The notes beneath the pieces were generated by a model that had not been told where the DNA came from, searched no databases, and saw nothing but the letters and a program-made list of their open reading frames with translations. From Pontibacter qinzhouensis (lineage in GTDB: Bacteria; Bacteroidota; Bacteroidia; Cytophagales; Hymenobacteraceae): DNA of 33,646 bases. How positions within the stretch are numbered: position 1 is the stretch's first letter; every line of letters starts with the position of its first letter. Positions 7,902-15,412 of this stretch are shown here, one piece after another. The stretch covers positions 1 through 33,646 of the forward strand of contig NZ_VRTY01000070.1 of the NCBI RefSeq assembly GCF_008017455.1, read 5' to 3'. The position numbers and the translations under genes were made by a program.

Positions 7902-9821
7902 TTATTGCAGTCTGCCTGGTGCATCGGCTGGTATGGCGCAGAACTGGTCTACATTGTACCAACCGTCTTCGTACTGTCGTTTCCATTCCTGGTGATATTC
8001 CGCAGCTAGGTCTGCTGGCGGTGTTCCGTCGTAGTTGTTCAGGTAGCAGCCTGATTGCTTGTTCTCGTAGCTGTCCGCCCAACCCTTGTCAAAAGCTACC
8101 TGTTGGTATTCGTTGATGTAGTCGCTCGTAGCGTTGACTATCTTGAATACCGGTGTCTCGATGAAGATTGCAGGGTTGTTCTTCGACTCAACTCTGAACT
8201 TGGCGTTAGCAGTCTCACCGTAAGCCATACCCGGATATTGTGCGTTCTGACTAGTCAATGCTCTGTAATTAAAGTCGTAACCACCGTTGTTGTTCTGTTC
8301 CTGGGCGTAAAACTCAAAGTCAGGGCTGTAGTCTTTGTAGTAGAACCTGACAACTACTTTATGTATGGTGTCTGTCTCAGTCCATCTTAAAGGTATTACA
8401 TCGTCCAAATAGTAAGTACTGTCAGCAGTAGGCATTGACGTAGCCACCAGTTTGATAGCTAAATTCTGTGCTACCAGATAACCTTGCTTGTAACCATTCT
8501 CCCAGGCTACACACTCATCGTAAGAGCTGCCAACAGGACAAATAGGTTCAGTGGTAACACCTGTATTATAAGCAGCCTGACCAGCGGCAAAACCTTCCTG
8601 GTACTTGGCTTTCCCTATGTCAAAACCTTCTTTGTAGCCAGCTTTGTAGTAATCACACCTGTAGCTGGTCACTCCGACAGGACAAGTGTTATTTGGGTAT
8701 TGATTACCTAAACCAGCATAAGCAATACCAACGTCAAATCCAGTCCAGCTGTATTCTCTGTCGTTCTGGTTGTTCTGGTAGCCTCTCTCGTATCCGTTGG
8801 CATAAGCTTCACACTCTAAACCTGAATAACCATTGCAACCATCCACAAACGATATACCGTCCCTGGAATCATTGTAGCCCTTAACAGAACCAGCATTGAA
8901 AATAGTAGCTATTTCGTTGTAACCTCTGCTGTATCCGTTTCTGAGTAGACTACAGTCAACTTCTGGTAAGAATTCGCTGTTGATTTCGCAGCTTGGTGTT
9001 CTGTAGTTAGGGAAAGTTACTGCATCTAGTCTGCCTTGCTCGTAGCCCTGTGCGTAATAGTCAACTGAACCGTTGTACTTGAAGTCTACATACACTTCAT
9101 AACTGGAAAGCTTTATTCTTTTGGAAATATCAGGCTCCAGGTAGTCAGGTGAGATGTTGTATATGTAAACACCACCCTCTGAAATAGAGTTACTGAATAC
9201 GATTTTATGTAATTCTGATGTTCCGTCTTTATAATATTTATCAGCAATCAACTGCACCTCTCTGTCTTGGAATCCAGTGTTGTCTACCAGTAGAAATGAC
9301 AGATAACTATTCTGCCTCGTTCTCACTTCCATAATATTCGGTGAACTGGAAAGGAATTTAACAGGAGTCTGGTAGTTCGTTACGTAGCTGTTGAATTCCA
9401 CTGCCTCAGTACGGTCCAGTGCTGCCCGCATTGCAAACTTTACACTCGAAGTGTAGTCGTATGTCTTCTGCTGCAACGTACCGTTGAATGTCTGTCTGCC
9501 TGCTTTGATGTAGTAGCCTACGTAAGAGGTAGTATCGCGCTGGAACTGTCTGCTATCTGGTCTGTAGAATTCAGCGAAAGCATACTGCATAACAGAACTG
9601 ACGTCAAATGTGTAATTACCGTCACCTCTGCCGTTTGCTGTCAGGGTAGTAATGAGCTGACCACCCTCAGCTTCCAGTATGGTAGAAATATTGGTAGAAT
9701 TGACTCTGTAAATCTCACAGAAAGCCCTGTCACCTACTTGGTAATCAGACTTGTTGAAGCTGAACTCGATTTTGTTGTAAGCCGCATCTATGAAATTAGG
9801 CTCCTTGGTTAGTGTTAGCAA
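7902..9821 (-). CDS. Tail-tip protein with tandem Cys-pair / GY repeats
   Basis: A 639-residue structural protein. Residues 1-250 are beta-rich (block FNKSDYQVGDRAFCEIYRV at 22-40). Residues ~250-455 hold four repeats of about 50 residues, each a Cys pair followed by [NA]GY..G[YF]. Residues ~460-565 form another beta domain (YYLDDVIPLRW, VRFYYKD), and the C-terminal 75 residues contain more Gly-aromatic motifs (FDKGW, YEDGW) and a last Cys pair. It starts with TTG at 9821: an in-frame stop lies five codons upstream and the first internal ATG would delete 77 residues. It precedes the small tail protein and the tail-tip protein in one unit. Exposed adhesin-like function is possible but unproven. 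Confidence 0.55.
   Translation of the reverse strand: MLTLTKEPNFIDAAYNKIEFSFNKSDYQVGDRAFCEIYRVNSTNISTILEAEGGQLITTLTANGRGDGNYTFDVSSVMQYAFAEFYRPDSRQFQRDTTSYVGYYIKAGRQTFNGTLQQKTYDYTSSVKFAMRAALDRTEAVEFNSYVTNYQTPVKFLSSSPNIMEVRTRQNSYLSFLLVDNTGFQDREVQLIADKYYKDGTSELHKIVFSNSISEGGVYIYNISPDYLEPDISKRIKLSSYEVYVDFKYNGSVDYYAQGYEQGRLDAVTFPNYRTPSCEINSEFLPEVDCSLLRNGYSRGYNEIATIFNAGSVKGYNDSRDGISFVDGCNGYSGLECEAYANGYERGYQNNQNDREYSWTGFDVGIAYAGLGNQYPNNTCPVGVTSYRCDYYKAGYKEGFDIGKAKYQEGFAAGQAAYNTGVTTEPICPVGSSYDECVAWENGYKQGYLVAQNLAIKLVATSMPTADSTYYLDDVIPLRWTETDTIHKVVVRFYYKDYSPDFEFYAQEQNNNGGYDFNYRALTSQNAQYPGMAYGETANAKFRVESKNNPAIFIETPVFKIVNATSDYINEYQQVAFDKGWADSYENKQSGCYLNNYDGTPPADLAAEYHQEWKRQYEDGWYNVDQFCAIPADAPGRLQ
8457..8990 (-). 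repeat. Four ~50-residue protein repeats inside the tail-tip gene
   Basis: First Cys of each repeat at residues 278, 329, 380 and 428; second Cys at 290, 337, 389 and 437. Each pair is followed 4-6 residues later by NGY or AGY, then two residues, then GY or GF. Two repeats share the exact start CPVG. Extra Gly-aromatic spacings fill the linkers. The period is 51, 51 and 48 residues. Confidence 0.8.
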
Positions 9822-9833
9822 TGTGTTATAGTC

Positions 9834-10403
9834 TTATTTTTTATCGAAGTGGAATTCCACAATACTTATAAGTTCGGGTACCAGGAACTCGTCGATTACC
9901 TCCGCCAATAGTTCTTCTGTATATTGGAGTGAAGCTTCGATGAACGGTCTTGCTTTGATACCGTTTTTGTAAATGCTCTGCTGGATAGCCCAGGCTGTGC
10001 TGTTGATAGAATTCTGCGATACTTTTTTGTACTTACCTGTTTTCTGGTCCCTGCTGACTACTCGGTAGCGTTTGAGCCATTTTATAATCTCAGAGAGGGG
10101 TACTTTCTTGGTAAAAGGTTTCCTGCCGTTCTCGATGTACTGTGCGTGTCCAGGAAGATCTATTTTAACTCCGTCTGTAGTGAAATCTACGTTGACAGAG
10201 TTTACAAACCCGTCTTTACCGTCTTTCCTGAACTTGTGCCTACCGCCTTTCTCAGCCTCGGCTATGATAAACTCCTTTATCAGTTTCGCGACCTCGAATA
10301 GCTGTCCTTCCAGGTAGGTTTTTATCTGGTCAGGTGTAAATGCCTTTCCAGCTCCCTTACCCCTGGTAACTTTCTTAATCCGACTGAATTTTGTTGTGCT
10401 CAT
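9834..10403 (-). CDS. gp10-like head-tail connector / tail completion protein
   Basis: Probably joins head and tail (HK97-gp10-like). The central part has the expected order: GHAQYIENGRKPFTKKVPLS (a YxExG-type strand followed by Pro), then IIKWLKRY, and a C-terminal block AIQQSIYKNGIKARPFIEAS, a combination typical of these proteins. Length 189 residues is in range. I start at ATG 10403; the ORF can be extended one TTG codon further. Only five bases separate the TATATAA box from this ATG, so its mRNA may be nearly leaderless. It opens the transcription unit that includes the tail-tip genes. Confidence 0.7.
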   Translation of the reverse strand: MSTTKFSRIKKVTRGKGAGKAFTPDQIKTYLEGQLFEVAKLIKEFIIAEAEKGGRHKFRKDGKDGFVNSVNVDFTTDGVKIDLPGHAQYIENGRKPFTKKVPLSEIIKWLKRYRVVSRDQKTGKYKKVSQNSINSTAWAIQQSIYKNGIKARPFIEASLQYTEELLAEVIDEFLVPELISIVEFHFDKK

Positions 10404-10408
10404 CAATC

Positions 10409-10439
10409 TTATATATGTCCGGGAGAGAACTATATTTAA
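10409..10439 (-). promoter_or_regulatory. Phage late-type promoter motif, copy 3 (gp10-like/tail-tip unit)
   Basis: TTAAATA, 14 nt, ACATATATAA on the minus strand, then GATTG and the ATG. It lies directly downstream of a terminator hairpin that closes the previous unit, so it is well placed to restart transcription. Confidence 0.68.
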
Positions 10440-10440
10440 T

Positions 10441-10470
10441 AAAAAAGGGCTGCCCGTAGACAGCCCTTTT
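10441..10470 (-). terminator. Rho-independent terminator
   Basis: Perfect 10-bp arms AAAAGGGCTG and CAGCCCTTTT around an 8-nt loop, with a T-run on the minus strand. It follows the 111-residue gene by 20 bases and precedes promoter copy 3. The AT-rich flanks could also stop plus-strand transcripts. Confidence 0.8.
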
Positions 10471-10489
10471 AAGTTTGTTTTAGTGTGGT

Positions 10490-10825
10490 TTAGACTAACT
10501 GAAGTTTCTTACCTGAGTCAAAATTACGGGCGAAATCAGTGTCACCTACAACCTCGAAATCGATCTGTGTGGTATGTTCGGCGTTAAATTTGTTCTTGCA
10601 TTCGTTTATACAGGTTAGCTGTTCTGTAGTGAATCCGTTATCGTCGGATTCTACCCACCTGAACTGAATCCATTCGGTGTAGATTTCCGATTCCTGCCCT
10701 GATGCGTCCGTTATGAGGTGTGATTCCAGCACTTTGGTTGTAGGGAAGTTGGTTACTACCGAAAACATTAAGGCTTTCTGTAGTGTGATATATTCTTCGG
10801 GTATCAACGCGTATGATTTTGTCAT
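10490..10825 (-). CDS. Hypothetical phage protein, 111 residues
   Basis: Not recognised. A small soluble, mildly acidic protein without transmembrane segments. Two Cys lie close together (QLTCINECKNKF). It is the last gene of the unit that starts at the tail chaperone and is directly followed by a strong terminator. Its position between a LamG-like protein and the neck gene suggests a structural or chaperone role, but the sequence gives no direct support. Confidence 0.55.
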   Translation of the reverse strand: MTKSYALIPEEYITLQKALMFSVVTNFPTTKVLESHLITDASGQESEIYTEWIQFRWVESDDNGFTTEQLTCINECKNKFNAEHTTQIDFEVVGDTDFARNFDSGKKLQLV

Positions 10826-10850
10826 TATAGTTTTATGCTATATTTTTTTA

Positions 10851-11516
10851 TTATAGTATTTCTTCCAGGTACTTCACTCCGTTGAATTCTGTACCGTGTC
10901 TGTTATTACCAGAACTATCTAAAGCATTACCATCAAATTTGTAATAACATACCAGATTAGGTTGTGGCGATGTATAACTTGTTAGTGTAGATTCAGCTGC
11001 TTCGTCTTCATTGAGGGCTTTGTCCCATATTTTCAATTCTCTTATGTCACCTGAAAAATAAATTCCTGTTTCGTCTCTACCTACCGTGTTCCAATTTGAT
11101 GCTGTACCTGTACCTTGGTTTAATAACACATAAGGGTTTTTATTTAGTCTTATACCAACATTATTATCTGAAACATTCCTCCTGACGATGGTTAGTGTGT
11201 TCCATTTACCAAAAAGGTCATTTGTGAAACCAACATCAACACTTGAGATAGGCCCACCAACCCTTGTTCTTAACTGGATATTATTGTTACTAAGAATTCC
11301 TATTTTCATTTTATTACCTGAACCGACTGTCGTGCTTATAAAATGCCTTGTAGTAGATATGGGATCAATCTTAAATGAGAATGTAATAGTGTAATTATCT
11401 GACGCGGAGGTATTATTATCTATTAATATATAATCATTAACACCGTCAAACGATGCGTACTTTCTGTATTTGACTAAAGTCTTTGCTGAATAGAAATTGA
11501 ATTTCCTTCTTCTCAT
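10851..11516 (-). CDS. LamG / concanavalin-A-like domain protein
   Basis: A 221-residue protein with one laminin-G-3-type lectin-like fold covering most of its length. It starts with YASFDGVNDYILI, continues through alternating strands (YTITFSFKIDP, WNTLTIVRR), contains FSGDIRELKIWDKALNEDE, the hallmark of these domains, and ends with LVCYYKFDGNALDSSGNN. The N-terminal 20 residues are basic (MRRRKF). In phages such domains occur in decoration, tail-fibre or receptor-binding proteins that touch carbohydrate; here it is a separate gene inside the tail cluster. Binding specificity cannot be read from sequence. Confidence 0.75.
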   Translation of the reverse strand: MRRRKFNFYSAKTLVKYRKYASFDGVNDYILIDNNTSASDNYTITFSFKIDPISTTRHFISTTVGSGNKMKIGILSNNNIQLRTRVGGPISSVDVGFTNDLFGKWNTLTIVRRNVSDNNVGIRLNKNPYVLLNQGTGTASNWNTVGRDETGIYFSGDIRELKIWDKALNEDEAAESTLTSYTSPQPNLVCYYKFDGNALDSSGNNRHGTEFNGVKYLEEIL

Positions 11517-11526
11517 TCAACCCTCC

Positions 11527-12423
11527 TTACATACTGCTTAGCGTTACTTTGGAAGCCGCTGTAGCATTAGTTTTAGCTATCTCAACAGTAAGTATATCTC
11601 CTGGTATGAGTGTGATAGGCAAGCTCCTAACGACTTCATTTACCTTGTAAACTACAGTAGCTACGTTAGTAAGCTGTTGAATCGTATAAACGGCTGCTTC
11701 GTCTGATGTAACGGTTACAGAAATAGAGTTCTCTGTATCTACCAGATAATTGAAGCTCAATACATACTGGTCTGGTATACTTTCTACAGTATAGGTCTCA
11801 CCGAACTCAAGTTCTTTAGTTACACCATTTACATTATCGATAACAGTTGGTTTAACAGGTATGGCTACATTATAACTGCCACCAGCAGGTACCTTTAAAG
11901 TCTCGCCAGTTTCCAAGTTGAATATGGTCACAGGTGCACAAACGAAGTTGTTTTCCTTTACATCTATACCGCCTATCGGTTCGCTTAATCTTGCTGTATA
12001 GCGCGCAATGTCAATAGAGAATTCGCCTCTTGTTACAACAAGTTTATCGTCGTCGTGGTCTCTGAACTGAATCTTGCTGATGTCGCTTACTTTGATATTA
12101 GAAGCTACCTGAGATAGTTTGTAATGAACCTCTGACAGTATCTGGTCAGTTTTGCTCATACCGTCTAATACGGCGTCCTCTGTCGCATCCGAAGGTAAAC
12201 GGTCGGCGATAACAAGGTTGATACTAAAGGACTCCATATTGCCTCTCGTATTGCTCGAAAAGTCGCTTTCAAGGAATGCTAGCGGGTACAAGCTTTCGGT
12301 ATCTTCTGATAGTATGTCCAGACCTGACTTGAATTGGCTAACGGCAATATGCGCTTCGCAGACTTCTTTAACCAGATTGCGGATACCGCGTAAACCTGCT
12401 ATCCTGTATAATTTATTAGACAT
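11527..12423 (-). CDS. Tail completion/terminator-like protein with C-terminal beta domain
   Basis: A 298-residue protein. Residues ~1-160 resemble small tail-completion proteins: LYPLAFLES (45-53), an ESFSINLVIADRL strand, DQILSEVHYKL helix, and RDHDDDKLVVTRGEFSIDI. Residues ~165-298 are repetitive beta structure with no helices (FNLETGETLKVPAGGSYNV, then further strands), an Ig-like or carbohydrate-module type appendage. The ATG lies eight bases after the stop of the -1 frame of the chaperone gene. Family recognition is by pattern memory; a major tail protein is an alternative. Confidence 0.45.
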   Translation of the reverse strand: MSNKLYRIAGLRGIRNLVKEVCEAHIAVSQFKSGLDILSEDTESLYPLAFLESDFSSNTRGNMESFSINLVIADRLPSDATEDAVLDGMSKTDQILSEVHYKLSQVASNIKVSDISKIQFRDHDDDKLVVTRGEFSIDIARYTARLSEPIGGIDVKENNFVCAPVTIFNLETGETLKVPAGGSYNVAIPVKPTVIDNVNGVTKELEFGETYTVESIPDQYVLSFNYLVDTENSISVTVTSDEAAVYTIQQLTNVATVVYKVNEVVRSLPITLIPGDILTVEIAKTNATAASKVTLSSM

Positions 12424-12431
12424 TAAATTGA

Positions 12432-12707
12432 TTAGTTGTTTTGTTGCTGGTCGAGCTTTTGTAAACTCTCCTGCATTGCAGCTGTGTCCAGCTCATACTC
12501 GAAGTGCATTAGTATATCTTTAACCGGCGTATCATAAATAATCTGAAGGTTAAAAGCATATTGAGCCATTTTGTGAGCCAGCGCATTCCACCCCCACTTA
12601 GTGTCATAAGCCTGCGTAATTCTTGCTCTTTCTCCCTTACTTGCTTTTCCAGGTTTGAATACTGTTGGGAACTGACTTGCAAGACTTTCTGCTTGAGCAA
12701 AAAAAAA
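12432..12707 (-). CDS. -1 frame extension of the tail chaperone (gpGT-like), via U9 slippery tract
   Basis: In the -1 frame the sequence after the U9 tract (12699-12707) is open to TAA at 12432-12434, eight bases before the next ATG. It reads as a well-formed protein, with AYDTKWGWNALAHKMAQY and then HFEYELDTAAMQES; a [KF]xGW block is what I expect in the T domain of tail chaperones. The tract is phased AGU UUU UUU UUG, so a canonical U UUU UUU heptamer is in frame. Slippage would give a 259-residue fusion. A homopolymer-length error in the sequence is the main alternative. Confidence 0.55.
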   Translation of the reverse strand, partial: FFFAQAESLASQFPTVFKPGKASKGERARITQAYDTKWGWNALAHKMAQYAFNLQIIYDTPVKDILMHFEYELDTAAMQESLQKLDQQQNN

Positions 12708-13210
12708 CTATTGATCTTCAGTACAGTCTCAGTATCCAGGTTTTCAAATATGTTAGAACGTTCATCTATCGTCTTATTATCCTTGAGTGGTTTCTCGTTT
12801 GCTTTTCTACAAAACACAGCAAGTTTTTTAGTGATACCTTCTTCCGGATTGTCGCTGAATATCTTATCAATACTGCCGTAGTCCGCGAACTCTCTGTAAG
12901 TACCGTTCTCCAGGTCGTTAACATAGTAAGTGCTGTCGCCGATCTTGAAGTGTAGTACTGGTTCTAATTCGTCTACAGGCGTATCAAAGAATGACAGGTT
13001 ATTCATCAGTGTATAAACCAAGTGAGGGTCACCGTCAACAAGAGAATCGTAGCTGAGTCCGGTAAATACTGCTACTATTTTAGCTGATCTCTCTAGGTCA
13101 CCTAGTTTCTGTCGCTCCAATTTCATTATCTCTTTGAATTGCTTAAAAGGAACCTCTGACCAGTTTTCGGGAATTGTGTATTTTACTTTATTGAATTTGA
13201 TTGTCTTCAT
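12509..13210 (-). CDS. Tail assembly chaperone, zero-frame product (gpG-like)
   Basis: A 233-residue protein from ATG 13210 (a GTG at 13249 also opens the frame, but it lies upstream of the promoter -10 box). It begins MKTIKFNKVKYTIPENW, a strand-Pro-Glu-Asn-Trp start common in phage tail chaperones, continues with FKQFKEIMKLE, and near the slip site has INSFFLLKQKVLQ. In siphoviruses such genes make a short product and a frameshifted longer one that load the tape measure. The zero frame runs through a U9 tract and continues ~65 codons. It is five bases from the TATATAA box. It is unusual that the gene lies ~7.4 kb away from the tape measure gene rather than just before it. Confidence 0.5.
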   Translation of the reverse strand: MKTIKFNKVKYTIPENWSEVPFKQFKEIMKLERQKLGDLERSAKIVAVFTGLSYDSLVDGDPHLVYTLMNNLSFFDTPVDELEPVLHFKIGDSTYYVNDLENGTYREFADYGSIDKIFSDNPEEGITKKLAVFCRKANEKPLKDNKTIDERSNIFENLDTETVLKINSFFLLKQKVLQVSSQQYSNLEKQVREKEQELRRLMTLSGGGMRWLTKWLNMLLTFRLFMIRRLKIY

Positions 13211-13215
13211 CAACC

Positions 13216-13246
13216 TTATATATGTTGATTGTCGCGAGGTATTTAA
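13216..13246 (-). promoter_or_regulatory. Phage late-type promoter motif, copy 4 (tail chaperone unit)
   Basis: TTAAATA, 14 nt, ACATATATAA on the minus strand, then GGTTG and the ATG at 13210. The close spacing to the start codon matches copy 3 and predicts a nearly leaderless transcript. Confidence 0.65.
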
Positions 13247-13260
13247 CACTCGTAAGGTTA

Positions 13261-13350
13261 TTAGGAGAATCCGTAAAAGAATGACTTCTTCTTTGTTACC
13301 AGTTCTCTGATTGCGTAAACCATAGCGTCTACCTGGTCGTCATTCTTACC
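13261..13350 (-). pseudogene. Leftover terminase large subunit C-terminus (second allele)
   Basis: Thirty codons in frame, reading GKNDDQVDAMVYAIRELVTK and ending KKSFFYGFS then two stops (TAATAA). This matches the last part of the intact terminase, NDDMVDAMVYAIRELVTK ... SFFYGFS, but the two DNA copies differ at many third positions, so this is a diverged allele and not a recent duplication. It lies on the other side of the homing endonuclease gene and has no start or upstream coding part. Confidence 0.85.
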
Positions 13351-13412
13351 GGTTTATTTTCTGATTCTTACCCGTTTAATCAAACTTTCTTGCATATTCG
13401 GTGTATAATTTT

Positions 13413-13925
13413 ATGCAAAAACAAGAATTATGGTTAGACGTACTAGGTTACGAAGGCCAGTATCAAGTATCGAATTTAGGTAGAGTTAAGTCTCTAAAAC
13501 ACAACAAAGAACGCATTCTCTCTCCGGGACTAGATGGCGGTTATCTTAAAGTAGTCTTCAGTACTAAGAGTAAAATGATTGGCTTTAGAATCCACCGTTT
13601 AGTTGCTGAAGCGTTCATCCCGAATCCAGAAAATCTTACCTTCGTTGACCATATCGACGGAGACCGTAAAAACAATAAAGAAGATAATCTTCGTTGGGTA
13701 ACTAAGAGCGAAAACGCTAGAAACAACGCTTGTCATAGAGACGGTACTTGTACCTCAAAATATTACGGTGCTAGTCTTCGTCCTAATGGAAAGTGGCTAT
13801 CTCAAATCAAGCTCAATAAAGTACATAGGTATCTTGGTGTCTTTGATACTGACATTGAAGCAGCAAAAGCATACGACCAAGCACTAATTGAATTCGGTTT
13901 GAAGCCAGTAAATTTTCCGGATTAA
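13413..13925 (+). CDS. NUMOD4-HNH-AP2 homing endonuclease
   Basis: A 170-residue free-standing homing endonuclease on the strand opposite to all other phage genes. NUMOD4 DNA-binding motif at ~5-35 (LGYEGQYQVSNLGRVKSL), HNH_3 nuclease core at ~75-104 with His80, Asn87/Asn88 and Asn92 (DHIDGDRKNNKEDNLRW), and an AP2-type DNA-binding module at ~115-160 (YYGASLRPNGKWLSQI, EAAKAYDQALIEFG). I start at ATG 13413; a GTG at 13401 is possible. It converges on the terminase gene: the two stop codons overlap within ATTAAT. A terminase C-terminus flanks it on both sides, so it most likely entered by homing into the terminase 3' end. Confidence 0.88.
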   Translation: MQKQELWLDVLGYEGQYQVSNLGRVKSLKHNKERILSPGLDGGYLKVVFSTKSKMIGFRIHRLVAEAFIPNPENLTFVDHIDGDRKNNKEDNLRWVTKSENARNNACHRDGTCTSKYYGASLRPNGKWLSQIKLNKVHRYLGVFDTDIEAAKAYDQALIEFGLKPVNFPD

Positions 13926-15412
13926 TCAAAACCGGAAAACCCGTAAAAGAAAGATTTCTTCTTTGTGACCAGTTCACGAATAGCGTAAACCATTGCATCC
14001 ACCATATCATCATTTTTAGAGTTAGGGAATATGGTAACCTGGTCAAGAAATGAACTGACATAGGAACCCTGTATAAGTACTACTCTTTTAGATTCTACGA
14101 AGTCAGTTACGCTGTAAGCTCTGTCTTCCTTGGATTCCTTACCTGGTTGAACTTCGACGATATTAAATAATGTACTCTGTCTTAGTTGCTGTATCAAAGA
14201 CTGACCTGACGCCTTACCCTCAATATAAATCTTACTACCTGGTGTAGCATATCGCGGAACAAATTCTTTGATGTACTTCATCAGTTCGGGGAATTCGAAA
14301 TGTTTCGTTTTTACATCTCTTATATAGACTATATTTCCTACTCTAGCTGCCACTACAATAGCGGTAGGGTCGTTCTTCTTATTACTGGTAAAGGCCGTGT
14401 CCAGAAAGAAATGCCATACTACTTTTTCGTTGTTGGTGGCCTGTAGAAACTCTTCGAAAGAAACAGACTTGAACGACTCTCGCTTGAACATACCTCCACC
14501 ATCAGGAGCAGGTGCCTGCATATACTGTCCAGCGTAAGTGTAAGGCTTCTTTTTGAGTTGGTCCAGACGGTCGTGGCTTAACCTGATAGGGTCGAATAAA
14601 CCATCTCTGTAATGCTTTCTAAGTTCAACAGGTTTTACACTATCGTTCAGCTCAGCAGGTAAGCAGATGTGCTCGAAGTTCTCCGGATACTCGTCTAGTA
14701 AGTAACCAGCTAAGTCGTCTTCTGAAAGACGCTGCATCACAATGATTCTTAAACCTACAACAGCGTTATTGAGTCGGTTTTCAATTGTATTGTCGTACCA
14801 GTTGTGTACGTCTTCAGTCTTGGTTTCTGAACTTGTCTCGTCTGGTTTCTGTGGGTCGTCAATTACGATTATGTCCGCACCCATACCTGTAATGGTACCA
14901 CCAACGGAAGTAGAAACCCTGGCACCTCTGGCAGTTGTCTCGAACGATGTTTTATTGTTGGCGTCGTCTGCTAGCCTTACATCAGGAAATAGTTTCTTGT
15001 ACCAGTCGGATTGAATAAGCGTACGGCTGTCAAGTGCAAGCTTGGTAGAAAGCGTGGCCGCGTACGAAGCAGTAATAAACCTCATATAAGGATACTTCGC
15101 CCACACCCAGGCTGGAAAGCATACAGAACAAATAAGGCTCTTAGAAGTCCTCGGAGGTATGTTTATGATTAAGTCTTTAGTCTTCTTCTCACCCCTGGCA
15201 ATGCGTTCTACTTCGTTCTGTAAAGTATCGCATAGGTATTTAATGATAGGATTGTCTACATAGACAGTATGCGGTTCGAGAACTTTGAAAGCCCGTTTAA
15301 AAAATTCGTAGAAGCTCTGTTTGCAGATAGCTGCTTCTATTTGAGTTGGGGTAACTGTCTGTTGCGGAATAGAATTACTCGACTTCTTCTGGGTCTGATT
15401 CTTCTTCGTCAC
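13922..15412 (-). CDS. terL: Terminase large subunit
   Basis: Packaging motor ATPase and headful/cos nuclease. The 496-residue protein has a Walker-A-like PPRTSKS (86-92), Walker B IIVIDDP (181-187), a coupling-region MQRL (226-229), and a C-terminal RNase-H-like nuclease with candidate metal ligands Asp338 (FFLDTAF), Glu398 (YIEGK) and Asp468/Asp469/Asp472 (NDDMVDAM). The length is normal. It starts with GTG and overlaps the small subunit gene by 38 bases, indicating coupling. Its 3' end meets the homing endonuclease gene, and the last ~33 codons, including the final nuclease Asp residues, exist in a second diverged copy beyond it, so this C-terminus may have been replaced. Confidence 0.93.
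   Translation of the reverse strand: MTKKNQTQKKSSNSIPQQTVTPTQIEAAICKQSFYEFFKRAFKVLEPHTVYVDNPIIKYLCDTLQNEVERIARGEKKTKDLIINIPPRTSKSLICSVCFPAWVWAKYPYMRFITASYAATLSTKLALDSRTLIQSDWYKKLFPDVRLADDANNKTSFETTARGARVSTSVGGTITGMGADIIVIDDPQKPDETSSETKTEDVHNWYDNTIENRLNNAVVGLRIIVMQRLSEDDLAGYLLDEYPENFEHICLPAELNDSVKPVELRKHYRDGLFDPIRLSHDRLDQLKKKPYTYAGQYMQAPAPDGGGMFKRESFKSVSFEEFLQATNNEKVVWHFFLDTAFTSNKKNDPTAIVVAARVGNIVYIRDVKTKHFEFPELMKYIKEFVPRYATPGSKIYIEGKASGQSLIQQLRQSTLFNIVEVQPGKESKEDRAYSVTDFVESKRVVLIQGSYVSSFLDQVTIFPNSKNDDMVDAMVYAIRELVTKKKSFFYGFSGFD

Noticed and set aside
13211..13249. Upstream GTG start of the tail chaperone gene
   Set aside because: It would place the start codon upstream of the promoter -10 box; ATG 13210 gives the expected N-terminus.
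13261..14013. Group I intron or intein in terL
   Set aside because: The upstream part already encodes a complete C-terminus with a stop, the downstream part repeats the same C-terminus, and the endonuclease is on the opposite strand. A free-standing homing gene fits better.
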